Assembly (NCBI GenBank): GCA_015492355.1
Contig: WGFF01000261.1
Location: 1-6,754, forward strand
Source: Deltaproteobacteria bacterium
Lineage (GTDB): Bacteria > Desulfobacterota > GWC2-55-46 > S146-73
Length of the DNA: 6,754 bases
Reading direction: 5' to 3'
The notes under the pieces are model-generated. The model made no database searches, had not been told where the DNA came from, and saw nothing but the letters and a program-made list of their open reading frames with translations. Every line of letters begins with the position of its first letter. Position 1 is the first letter of the stretch. This document shows positions 1-6,422 of the stretch, piece by piece. Position numbers and translations under genes: made by a program.

Positions 1-100
1 AAACACTTTTTTACCAGAAAAGGGCGATAGCCCGCAGGGTCTTCCCCACAACAACTTAGCCCTCAATATCTCCATACCTCAGGTCCGATTTGATGACCCA
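1..100 (-). other. Region downstream of birA; possible start of an unrecognised reading frame
   Basis: On the minus strand an ATG at 75-73 opens a frame that stays open for 25 codons to the window edge (MEILRAKLLWGRPCGLSPF...). It has an in-frame TGA two codons upstream. The only SD-like bases (GAGG) lie one base from the ATG, which is too close. I do not recognise the peptide. It is not the start of CoaX (type III pantothenate kinase), a frequent neighbour of birA. The same stretch holds a small inverted repeat GGGC-GATA-GCCC (22-33) followed on the minus strand by TTTT (21-18). This could be a weak terminator for the operon, but the stem is only 4 bp. Both readings are tentative. Confidence 0.2.
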
Positions 101-1075
101 TTACCTTTCCACATCACCACAGTTTATCCTCTCCACACCACCATGGGTCTTCACAAGGAGGGCACCATCCCTGTCGATACCCATGCACATACCATCTACC
201 ACCCTGTCAAGGCACCTCACCCTTACAGGCTTCCCCTCCCCGTTGAAAAAAGACCTCCAGCCTTCCCTGACAGTGCTGAATCCGCTATGGATATATATCT
301 TATACCACTTTTCAATACTTGAATAAAGGTCTCTGGTAAAACCTACCCTACAGACCTCTCTACCCGATTCCTCTTTAAGGGACGTTACCCTCCCCCTGAG
401 TTCGTCAGGGAGGAGGGAGATTTCCATGTTTATATTGACACCTATACCCACTACCACGAAGTTCACCACATCCATCTCTGATTTCATCTCTGTGAGTATG
501 CCTGCCACCTTCTTCGAGCCGATGAGTATATCATTGGGCCATTTTACACCTATCCTCCCCGGCAGGACCTTTGATATGGACTCTGCCACTGCCACTGCTG
601 TTGTGAGTGTGAGTCTGGGTGCCTCGTAAGGGGGGACAGGTGGCTTGAGTATTATGGAGGTGTAGAGGTTCACACCAGGAGGGGAAAACCACTCCCTTTT
701 GAGCCTGCCCCTTCCGCTTGTCTGGGTCTCTGCTATGACCGCGGTGCCTTCCCTGGCACCGCACCTTGCAAGTTCGTATGCCCTTGTGTTGGTGGAATCG
801 ATACTTTCGTAGAAGAGGATCTCCCTTCCGATGAACTCTGTGCCGAGCCCTGCCCTTACCTCCACATCGTTGAACGGTCTGGCTCCTTTTCTGAGCCTGT
901 ATCCCTTTGAATGACCAGCCTCTATGGAAAATCCTTTCTTCTTAAGCCCCCTTATGTGCTTCCATACCGCGGTCCTCGATATACCGAGGGTTCTGCTTAT
1001 GGTCTCACCAGAGGTGTATCCGTCTCCTGCCCGCTTCAGAAGATCGAGTATCTCAACCTCTACATCCCTTTCCAT
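101..1075 (-). CDS. birA: Bifunctional biotin--[acetyl-CoA-carboxylase] ligase / biotin operon repressor
   Basis: Cytosolic enzyme that makes biotinyl-5'-AMP from biotin and ATP and transfers biotin to the acceptor lysine of biotin carboxyl carrier proteins such as AccB. At 324 aa it has the length of a group II (DNA-binding) BirA. Residues about 8-62 form a winged helix-turn-helix (SGETISRTLGISRTAVWKHI), so it probably also represses biotin genes. The ligase core shows STNTRA (94-99), the adenylate-binding loop QTSGRGRLKREW (118-129), KWPND (178-182), KKVAGIL (188-194) and VGIGVNIN (209-216). The C-terminal part from about 281 fits the SH3-like domain (GIDRDGALLV). The ATG is the first methionine before the winged helix. 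It lies inside the end of nadC (23-base overlap), with GGAAG about 9 bases upstream, suggesting translational coupling to nadC. No key motif is missing. Confidence is high from family knowledge. Confidence 0.96.
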   Translation of the reverse strand: MERDVEVEILDLLKRAGDGYTSGETISRTLGISRTAVWKHIRGLKKKGFSIEAGHSKGYRLRKGARPFNDVEVRAGLGTEFIGREILFYESIDSTNTRAYELARCGAREGTAVIAETQTSGRGRLKREWFSPPGVNLYTSIILKPPVPPYEAPRLTLTTAVAVAESISKVLPGRIGVKWPNDILIGSKKVAGILTEMKSEMDVVNFVVVGIGVNINMEISLLPDELRGRVTSLKEESGREVCRVGFTRDLYSSIEKWYKIYIHSGFSTVREGWRSFFNGEGKPVRVRCLDRVVDGMCMGIDRDGALLVKTHGGVERINCGDVER

Positions 1076-1970
1076 GGTCTATCACTTCCATACTCATATC
1101 TACAGCCCTTGCAGAATGGGTGAGTGTGCCGATGGACACAAAGTCCACACCCTTCTCTGCTATAGCCCTGACATTGTCAAGTCCCACACCCCCTGATACC
1201 TCTACAAGGGCATTCCTGCCTATAATCTCCTTGGCACGTCTTATCTTCTCTATCTTCATGTTATCGAGCATTATGATATTCACCCTGCTCTTTATAGCCT
1301 CACGTACCTCCCTCAGAGACCTCACCTCCACCTCTATATCCATGTCAGGATACACCCCCCTTACCCTCCTTACAGCCTCTGCCACCCCACCCGCAACGGT
1401 TATGTGATTGTCCTTTACGAGTATCCTGTCGAAGAGACCGAACCTGTGGTTGAATCCACCACCCACCCTTACCGCATATCTCTCGAGCAGACGCATACAC
1501 GGGGTGGTCTTCCTTGTATCGAGTATCCTTACCCCTGTGCCCTTTACCTTTCTTACGAACTCCCTTGTAAGGGTTGCTATACCTGAAAGTCTCTGCAGGA
1601 AGTTGAGGGCTGTCCTCTCACCGGTGAGTATACCCCTGAGTGGACCTGCAACAACCGCTATCCTTCTGCCCTTTTTTACAGAACTCCCTTCCCTTACAAG
1701 CCCTCTGAACTCTATAGCCCTGTCCACTGCCTTAAAAACCCTCTCTGCAACGAAAAGCCCTGCAACAACGAGGTCCTCCTTTGCGATGATACATGCCCTG
1801 CCTGTGGTATGGGAAGGCACAATGGCATCTGTGGTCACATCTCCCCTGCCCACATCCTCAAGGAGGGCTATCTTTATGAGGTGGTCGGTATATTCGTAGA
1901 GGGATAGTCTGTCATCCACACCCTTTCCGAACCCCTCTATACCCTCTCTGAGAGCCTCAAAAAGCCCCAT
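1053..1970 (-). CDS. nadC: Nicotinate-nucleotide pyrophosphorylase (carboxylating), quinolinate phosphoribosyltransferase
   Basis: Converts quinolinate and PRPP to nicotinate mononucleotide, CO2 and PPi, the third step of de novo NAD synthesis after NadB and NadA. The protein is 305 aa. The N-terminal domain begins with LLEDVGRGDVTTDA (36-49). Substrate-binding residues known in the family are visible: R119 in GERTALNFLQRLSGIAT, R153/K154 in DTRKTTP, H175/R176 in GGFNHRFGLFD, K186 in LVKDNHI, E203/E205, D236 in LDNM, EVSGG (257-261) and SIGTLTHS (279-286). It carries about 20 more N-terminal residues than most NadC proteins. A GTG at codon 19 is a possible later start, but the ATG used here has AAGGGG 6 bases upstream and lies 2 bases after the valS stop. 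It sits between valS and birA. nadA and nadB are not in the window. Confidence 0.97.
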   Translation of the reverse strand: MGLFEALREGIEGFGKGVDDRLSLYEYTDHLIKIALLEDVGRGDVTTDAIVPSHTTGRACIIAKEDLVVAGLFVAERVFKAVDRAIEFRGLVREGSSVKKGRRIAVVAGPLRGILTGERTALNFLQRLSGIATLTREFVRKVKGTGVRILDTRKTTPCMRLLERYAVRVGGGFNHRFGLFDRILVKDNHITVAGGVAEAVRRVRGVYPDMDIEVEVRSLREVREAIKSRVNIIMLDNMKIEKIRRAKEIIGRNALVEVSGGVGLDNVRAIAEKGVDFVSIGTLTHSARAVDMSMEVIDHGKGCRG

Positions 1971-1972
1971 CT

Positions 1973-4648
1973 TCAGCCCCTTACAGTGCGGATCCTTTCA
2001 ATCCCTGTCTCTATCCTTCCCTTCTTCTCAAGGAGTTCTTCAAGCCTTCTCTTCTCCTTTGCCACCACCTCTCTCGGTGCACGGTTGAGAAAGTCCTCAT
2101 TGGCAAGTTTTCTCTGTACCTGGGAGAGTTCCCCGAGGAGTTTCTTCAACGCTGTCTTGAGCCTCTTTTCCTCCACATCGAGGTCAACATGCCCGCTTAT
2201 GGGCACAAAGACCTCCACACCGTCTGTAATGGCTGACACACTACCCCTCGGTCCCTCACCAGATGCCTCGACCCTCAGATTCTCTACCCCTGCAAGGTCC
2301 TTTATGTAAGCCTCTCCTGTAAGGATAGCACCCCTTACAGAATCGTCCCTTGCAAGACACAGACAATCAACCCTTGCCCTGTGAGGGATGTTCATCTCTG
2401 TCCTTATGTTCCTTACCGCCCTCACAACGGACATTATACGCTCCATCTCTGCTTCCTCTTCAGGGAAGATAAGATCTGGCTCAGGGAAGCCCGTCTCCAT
2501 GATGCTTACATCCCTCTTTTTCATATAGCTGAATATCTCCTCTGTTATAAAGGGCATGAAGGGATGTAAAAGTTTTAGGGTATCCCTGAGGACAGAGGTA
2601 AGCACATGCACTGCCACCTTCCTTCTCTCCTCACCCCTCTCACCCTTTATATCTGGTTTTACAAGCTCCACATACCAGTCGCACAGTTCATGCCATATAA
2701 ACCTGTAGAGGGACCTTGCAGATTCATCGAAGTTGTATGTCTCTATCCCCTTTGAGACCTCGTCTGCACATCTTTTAAGCCTTGTGAGTATCCAGCGGTC
2801 TGGTATATTGTAGAGTGATGTGTCAGGGTATCTTCCCTCAGCGAGGTCTTCCTCTTCGAGGTCTTCCTCTTCGAGGTTCATGAATACGAACCTTGCGAGA
2901 TTCCAGAGTTTGTTGGAGAAGTTCCTGTATCCTTCTATCCTGTCCTCTGAGAGTTTTATGTCTCTGCCCTGTGCTGCGAAGCTTACAAGGGTGTACCTGA
3001 AGGCATCTGTTCCGTATCTCTCCATCATAACAAGGGGGTCTATCACATTTCCCCTGCTTTTGCTCATCTTCTGTCCCTCTGCATCCCTTATAAGGGCGTG
3101 TATGTATACGTCCCTGAAGGGTACATCCCCCATGAACTTAAGCCCCATCATAATCATCCTTGCAACCCAGAAGAATATGATATCGAACCCTGTTGAAAGG
3201 ACTGTAGTGGGGTAGAACATCTCAAGGTCCTTTGTCCTCTGGGGCCAGCCGAGGGTGGAGAAGGGCCAGAGGGCAGAAGAAAACCATGTATCGAGCACAT
3301 CCTCATCCTGGTATATCTCCTCACTGCCACAGCCCTCACATACAGAGGGATCAGTGGTTGCAACCGTTGTGTGCTCACACCTTTTGCAGTACCATGCAGG
3401 GATTCTATGTCCCCACCATATCTGCCTCGAAATACACCAGTCCCTTATGTTCCTCATCCACTCGAAGTACGTATTCTCCCATGACCTGGGTATAAAAACT
3501 ATCCTTCCCTCCTCAACAGCCTTTATAGCAGGCTCTGCAAGGGGTTTTACATCCACAAACCACTGCTTCGATAGTGTGGGCTCCACCGTTGTACCGCACC
3601 TGTAGCATGTACCGATAAGGAGCCTGTAGTTATCGACCTTCTTTACAAACCCCTCCTCCCTGAGTGCCTCCACCACCGCCTCCCTTGCACGGAACCTATC
3701 GAGCCCCTTGAATCTACCCGCATTCTCGTTCATCCTGCCATCGAGGTCCATGACCCTTACACACTCAAGGTCATGCCTTCTTGCCATCTCAAAGTCGTTG
3801 AAGTCATGTGCAGGCGTTACCTTTACAGCACCAGTGCCGAATTCCATGTCAACCCCGTTGTCACCTATAAGGGGTATCTCTCTATTGACAAGGGGGAGTA
3901 TGATGGTGGTGCCTATGAGGGATGCGTACCTTTTGTCCGATGGATTCACCGCAACAGCGGTATCACCGAGCATGGTCTCTGGTCTTGTAGTTGCAACAGT
4001 AATGGTCTTTCTGGTCTTCTTACCATCCTTAAGTGGATATACAAGGTAGTAGAGGAAACCGTCCCGCTCTTCGTGCTGTACCTCCAGGTCTGAAAGGGCG
4101 GTATGACACCTGGGACACCAGTTTATTATATAATCTCCCCTGTATATGAGTCCTTCACTGAAGAGCCTTACGAATACCTCCCTTACAGCCCTTGAAAGCC
4201 CCTCGTCCATGGTAAACCTGAGCCTCGTCCAGTCACAGGATGCACCGAGGCGCTTGAGCTGTTCCAGTATCCTTCCACCGCTTTCTTCCTTCCACTTCCA
4301 TACCCGTTCAAGGAATCTCTCTCTTCCGAGCCTCTCCCTTGTGAGCCCCTCCTCCGCGAGCATCCTCTCCACAACATTCTGCGTGGCTATGCCTGCATGG
4401 TCTATCCCTGGTAGCCAGAGCACATTAAATCCCTTCATCCGCTTGTACCTTGCCAGTACGTCCTGAAGGGTGGAGTTCAGGGCATGACCACAGTGGAGGG
4501 AACCTGTAATATTCGGGGGTGGTATGACCATGGAAAAGACAGGCTTCCGGGAATCTGTATCCGCCCTAAAAAGCCCTTTTTCGATCCAGTGCTCAGACCA
4601 TCTTGGCTCCACCTTCGCAGGATTATAGGTCTTATCAAGGGTCTTCAT
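1973..4648 (-). CDS. valS: Valyl-tRNA synthetase (valine--tRNA ligase)
   Basis: Class Ia aminoacyl-tRNA synthetase that charges tRNA-Val in the cytosol and hydrolyses misactivated or mischarged threonine. From the chosen start it has 891 aa, normal for bacterial ValS. It begins KTLDKTYNPAKVEPRWSEHW, as in the family. The HIGH-type signature is PPPNITGSLHCGHAL (HCGH at 52-55) and KMSKS is at 527-531. The CP1 editing domain spans roughly 190-390, with TTRPETMLGDTAVAV (from 220) and GTGAVKVTPAHD (from 271). Cysteine pairs that could bind zinc lie at 178/181, 348/351, 421/424 and 437/440. The DALR-type anticodon-binding region follows about residue 610, and the C-terminal coiled-coil arm is at about 822-887. 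An in-frame ATG at 4735 would add 29 residues, but these translate the repeat hairpin and are not conserved-looking, so I reject it. nadC follows after 2 bases. Confidence 0.98.
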   Translation of the reverse strand: MKTLDKTYNPAKVEPRWSEHWIEKGLFRADTDSRKPVFSMVIPPPNITGSLHCGHALNSTLQDVLARYKRMKGFNVLWLPGIDHAGIATQNVVERMLAEEGLTRERLGRERFLERVWKWKEESGGRILEQLKRLGASCDWTRLRFTMDEGLSRAVREVFVRLFSEGLIYRGDYIINWCPRCHTALSDLEVQHEERDGFLYYLVYPLKDGKKTRKTITVATTRPETMLGDTAVAVNPSDKRYASLIGTTIILPLVNREIPLIGDNGVDMEFGTGAVKVTPAHDFNDFEMARRHDLECVRVMDLDGRMNENAGRFKGLDRFRAREAVVEALREEGFVKKVDNYRLLIGTCYRCGTTVEPTLSKQWFVDVKPLAEPAIKAVEEGRIVFIPRSWENTYFEWMRNIRDWCISRQIWWGHRIPAWYCKRCEHTTVATTDPSVCEGCGSEEIYQDEDVLDTWFSSALWPFSTLGWPQRTKDLEMFYPTTVLSTGFDIIFFWVARMIMMGLKFMGDVPFRDVYIHALIRDAEGQKMSKSRGNVIDPLVMMERYGTDAFRYTLVSFAAQGRDIKLSEDRIEGYRNFSNKLWNLARFVFMNLEEEDLEEEDLAEGRYPDTSLYNIPDRWILTRLKRCADEVSKGIETYNFDESARSLYRFIWHELCDWYVELVKPDIKGERGEERRKVAVHVLTSVLRDTLKLLHPFMPFITEEIFSYMKKRDVSIMETGFPEPDLIFPEEEAEMERIMSVVRAVRNIRTEMNIPHRARVDCLCLARDDSVRGAILTGEAYIKDLAGVENLRVEASGEGPRGSVSAITDGVEVFVPISGHVDLDVEEKRLKTALKKLLGELSQVQRKLANEDFLNRAPREVVAKEKRRLEELLEKKGRIETGIERIRTVRG
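2842..2878 (-). repeat. 15-bp tandem duplication inside valS
   Basis: The 15-base unit CGAGGTCTTCCTCTT (plus strand) occurs at 2842-2856 and again without change at 2857-2871. It is followed by the first six bases of a third unit. In ValS it encodes the acidic repeat LEEEDLEEED (about residues 592-601), in a linker between the catalytic core and the anticodon-binding domain. The unit is a multiple of three, so gain or loss of a copy keeps the frame. Confidence 0.85.
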
Positions 4649-4663
4649 ATCCTTACATCTTCC
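4646..4663 (-). promoter_or_regulatory. valS ribosome-binding site and start codon
   Basis: On the minus strand GGAAGA (4663-4658) lies 9 bases before the ATG at 4648-4646. A second purine run, AAGGA, is only 1 base away and is too close. This site supports the 891-residue ValS start over the upstream in-frame ATG at 4735. Confidence 0.6.
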
Positions 4664-4702
4664 AATGGGGTAAAAGGGAACCGAAAAACTGAAAGGTAAA
4701 GT

Positions 4703-4840
4703 GAAGCCTCCCGCCTTGTAGGCGGGATTCCGCATCTTCGGGAGGTTATCACCCCCTGAAACCCCCTGAGGACCATAGCCTGATGGAACATTTCAGGAAT
4801 AGACCCATCAACACAACAAAATGCCTCAAAGGAGTCTCTC
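4703..4840 (-). repeat. Intergenic element copy A (IS200/IS605 right-end-like remnant)
   Basis: This is a diverged copy of the element also found at about 6490-6622, in the same orientation. Shared features are the identical 15-mer GACCATAGCCTGATG (4771-4785), the 10-mer CACCCCCTGA (4750-4759), and a GAAGCCTCCCGCC end that matches the other copy at 11 of 13 bases. The valS-proximal end contains a perfect hairpin CCCGCC-TTGTA-GGCGGG (4710-4726). On the minus strand this reads GGAATCCCGCC...GGCGGGAGGCTTCA. From memory, that form is typical of the right ends of IS200/IS605-type elements, where the TnpB guide RNA scaffold ends. No transposase or tnpB gene is present, so it would be a remnant or a solo element. 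The repeat itself is seen directly; its IS origin is inference. The outer boundaries are uncertain. Confidence 0.65.
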
Positions 4841-4863
4841 CCAAGGTCTTTCCCACGGGATTC

Positions 4864-4883
4864 CAAAGGGGTGTGCCCCTTTG
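4864..4883. repeat. Perfect 8-bp inverted repeat
   Basis: CAAAGGGG (4864-4871), loop TGTG, then CCCCTTTG (4876-4883). The match is perfect. No T tract follows on either strand, so it is not a classical rho-independent terminator. It is part of the hairpin cluster between the receiver gene and valS. Confidence 0.85.
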
Positions 4884-4892
4884 TGTCTTACA

Positions 4893-4935
4893 AGCCAGCC
4901 ATTCATTCCAGCCCCATAGGGCTGGCATCCTGGCT
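4893..4935. repeat. Nested inverted repeats (two stacked stems)
   Basis: The inner stem is CCAGCCC (4908-4914), loop CATA, GGGCTGG (4919-4925), perfect over 7 bp. The outer stem is AGCCAG (4893-4898) with CTGGCT (4930-4935), perfect over 6 bp. The two are separated by an asymmetric internal loop of 9 and 4 bases. It is the most stable-looking structure in the intergenic region and has no T run after it on either strand. Confidence 0.85.
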
Positions 4936-4974
4936 GAGCACATAAAAGGTAACAACTGATTGTTTAGACTATGT

Positions 4975-5023
4975 GGGGGAAGACTCTTTTTTTATAAAAA
5001 GGCTTTTTAACCACCTTTCCCCC
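4975..5023. repeat. Inverted repeat with inner A/T stem downstream of the receiver gene
   Basis: The outer arms GGGGGAA (4975-4981) and TTCCCCC (5017-5023) are perfect. Inside lies CTTTTT (4986-4991), loop TTAT, AAAAAG (4996-5001). It sits about 80 bases beyond the stop of the receiver gene, where a transcription end might be expected. The T run is inside the structure and no T run follows the outer stem on the minus strand, so a standard intrinsic terminator is not shown. The 82 bases between this repeat and the receiver stop codon (5024-5105) hold nothing I recognise. Confidence 0.5.
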
Positions 5024-5105
5024 GTTCAAAAAACGTCAGAAAGGACCTTCTTATAGCCCATCTGGTAAGCCATTACCTGAAATATGTTTAAAGAGGGAAC
5101 AGGGT

Positions 5106-6422
5106 CTATTGCTTGATCCTGGACAGTGCCTCTTTTAGCTTCTCTATTTCTGCCTTGATGAGCTGTTCCGCTATATCGGGTATCACATTCCAGAGTATCT
5201 CCTCCACAACCTCTCTCGTAACATTGGTAACTATCTCCTCTATCCTCTCCTTGGATATACCCTCGAGTCTTCTCTCTACTATCTCTTTAATCTTCTCCTC
5301 TATACCCTCTATATCAGCGGTATACCCTGGGGCTTCCCTTTCAGGCACTACCTCTGGAGGCTGAACCTCACCTACAGGTGGTGCCTTCTCCTCTACAGAT
5401 GGAGCCTCCTCAGATGGCTGTGATGGCTGATAGGGCTCTTCTACCGGTGCCTCTGGGGGTATTTCAACCACAGACTCCTCAGCCACGGTCTCCTCTTCCA
5501 CTGCCTTTTCAGCCGGCTCTTCAATAGGGAATTGAGCCTCTTCTGCCTGTGGCTGTGCTTCTACCTGTGGCTCCTGGGGTTCTGGTGCTATCTCCTCTAG
5601 TGGCTCCACAGTCTCTGCAAACTCCAGGGTCTCTTCTGCCTGCTGAACCCCGAGGTCCTGTTCTTTGGGAGGTTCTTTTTCTGGATGGGGCTCTTTTTCA
5701 GCCTGGAAAGGCTCTGGTGTGGGGTGCTCTACCTGTTCTTCGGTCTCCAGCCCTGCTGGCTCTGATACAGCTGGTGTCTCCTGAGGCTCTAACTCCTCAT
5801 CGAGCTTAAGGTCCACAAACTCCTCTTCAAGGGCTTCCTCCTCTTTCTGGGACTCGTCCAGGAACTCCCCTCCCAGAAAATCCTCATCCACCTTCAACGA
5901 TTCATCTACACTTATGGACTCACCCGTCTCTTCGACAGTACCAAGAAAATCCCCTGCCTCCCATATCTCCTCTGGCACCTCTGATGGCTTCTCAGGGGGT
6001 TGCTCCTCTGGAGGCTGTACTGCCTCGCCCATTGCCTCTGCCTCAGTGGCAATAGTCTTTGAAAGAAGGTCCTTTACCTTATCGAGCAACTCCTGCGATT
6101 CAAAAGGTTTTACAATATGGTCATCTGCTCCGACCCTTTCTGCCTCCTCCTGCTTAAGGGGCTCGAACGTACCTGCAAGGAGAAGTACAGGTATGTGCTT
6201 GAGCTCAGGATCGTTCTTTACAGCCTCACAGACCTCATAGCCGTTCTTACCCGGCATGGAAACATCCGCCATTATGAGATCAGGTTTTATCTCCCTTGCC
6301 TTCTCAATGGCTGACTCCCCATCACCCACGATCACAAGCTCATAATCCTCTGTGGCAAAGGTAAGGGATATGACCTTCTGAATCGTAATACTGTCATCCG
6401 CCAGAAGAATCTTTTTCGGCAT
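5106..6422 (-). CDS. Receiver-domain protein with long Pro/Glu-rich linker and helical C-terminal domain
   Basis: A 438-aa protein, probably cytosolic, with no signal peptide or membrane segment. Residues 1-125 are a CheY-like receiver: acidic pair D9/D10, phospho-acceptor D53 in LIMADVSMPGKNGYEV, and conserved K105 in HIVKPF. The usual Thr/Ser after beta-4 is Ala83 (PVLLLAGTFEP), with Thr85 two residues on, so phospho-switching may differ from CheY. Residues about 130-366 are low-complexity, dominated by Glu, Pro, Ala and Val, and are probably disordered. Residues 367-438 form charged amphipathic helices (EEKIKEIVERRLEGI..., WNVIPDIAEQLIKAEIEKL), a likely dimerisation or docking module. There is no DNA-binding or enzymatic output domain, so a signalling or scaffold role by protein contact is inferred; the FrzS/AglZ layout is a loose analogy. 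The ATG at 6422 has GGGGG 7 bases upstream. No histidine kinase is nearby. Confidence 0.88.
   Translation of the reverse strand: MPKKILLADDSITIQKVISLTFATEDYELVIVGDGESAIEKAREIKPDLIMADVSMPGKNGYEVCEAVKNDPELKHIPVLLLAGTFEPLKQEEAERVGADDHIVKPFESQELLDKVKDLLSKTIATEAEAMGEAVQPPEEQPPEKPSEVPEEIWEAGDFLGTVEETGESISVDESLKVDEDFLGGEFLDESQKEEEALEEEFVDLKLDEELEPQETPAVSEPAGLETEEQVEHPTPEPFQAEKEPHPEKEPPKEQDLGVQQAEETLEFAETVEPLEEIAPEPQEPQVEAQPQAEEAQFPIEEPAEKAVEEETVAEESVVEIPPEAPVEEPYQPSQPSEEAPSVEEKAPPVGEVQPPEVVPEREAPGYTADIEGIEEKIKEIVERRLEGISKERIEEIVTNVTREVVEEILWNVIPDIAEQLIKAEIEKLKEALSRIKQ

Larger units (their letters stand above)
4703..4940 (-). ncRNA. Candidate structured RNA upstream of valS (unassigned)
   Basis: Read on the minus strand, this stretch would fold into a series of local hairpins: 4935-4893 (two stacked stems), 4883-4864 (8-bp stem), 4841-4831 (GGAG-AGA-CTCC), 4797-4779 (CCTGA/TCAGG), 4760-4737 (imperfect) and 4726-4710 (6-bp GC stem). 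Such density over about 240 bases without a convincing gene suggests a functional or once-functional RNA. It could be an omega-RNA-like scaffold left by a TnpB element, or the leader of valS. It lacks the T-box consensus expected in a Firmicutes valS leader. No known RNA family is recognised. Confidence 0.3.

Noticed and set aside
1..60. Similarity of TGTGGGGAAGACCC (minus strand, near 38-51) to TGTGGGGGAAGACTC (plus strand, 4972-4986) as another repeat copy
   Set aside because: The match is short and does not extend into the flanks, and the strands are opposite.
1408..1899. Plus-strand open frame of 163 codons opposite nadC
   Set aside because: It lies antisense inside a gene with full catalytic motifs, is Ser/Thr/Pro-rich as expected from the complement, and has no recognisable domain.
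4749..4955. Minus-strand frames of about 70 codons in the intergenic region upstream of valS
   Set aside because: They overlap each other and several GC-rich hairpins, start with weak signals and match no known protein. They are better explained as repeat or RNA sequence.
5053..5063. Shared 11-mer ATAGCCCATCT at 5053-5063 and 6637-6647 as a third block of the repeat
   Set aside because: Its distance to the 15-bp core differs greatly between copies (about 270 versus 50 bases) and the flanks do not match, so chance is likely.
4649..5105. T-box riboswitch controlling valS
   Set aside because: I see no AGGGUGGNACCGCG-type T-box sequence and no terminator/antiterminator pair with a T run before valS.
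5549..5809. Plus-strand open frames opposite the receiver gene linker
   Set aside because: The low-complexity Glu/Pro coding strand makes long complementary Leu/Ser/Gly-rich frames by composition alone; no RBS or motif supports them.
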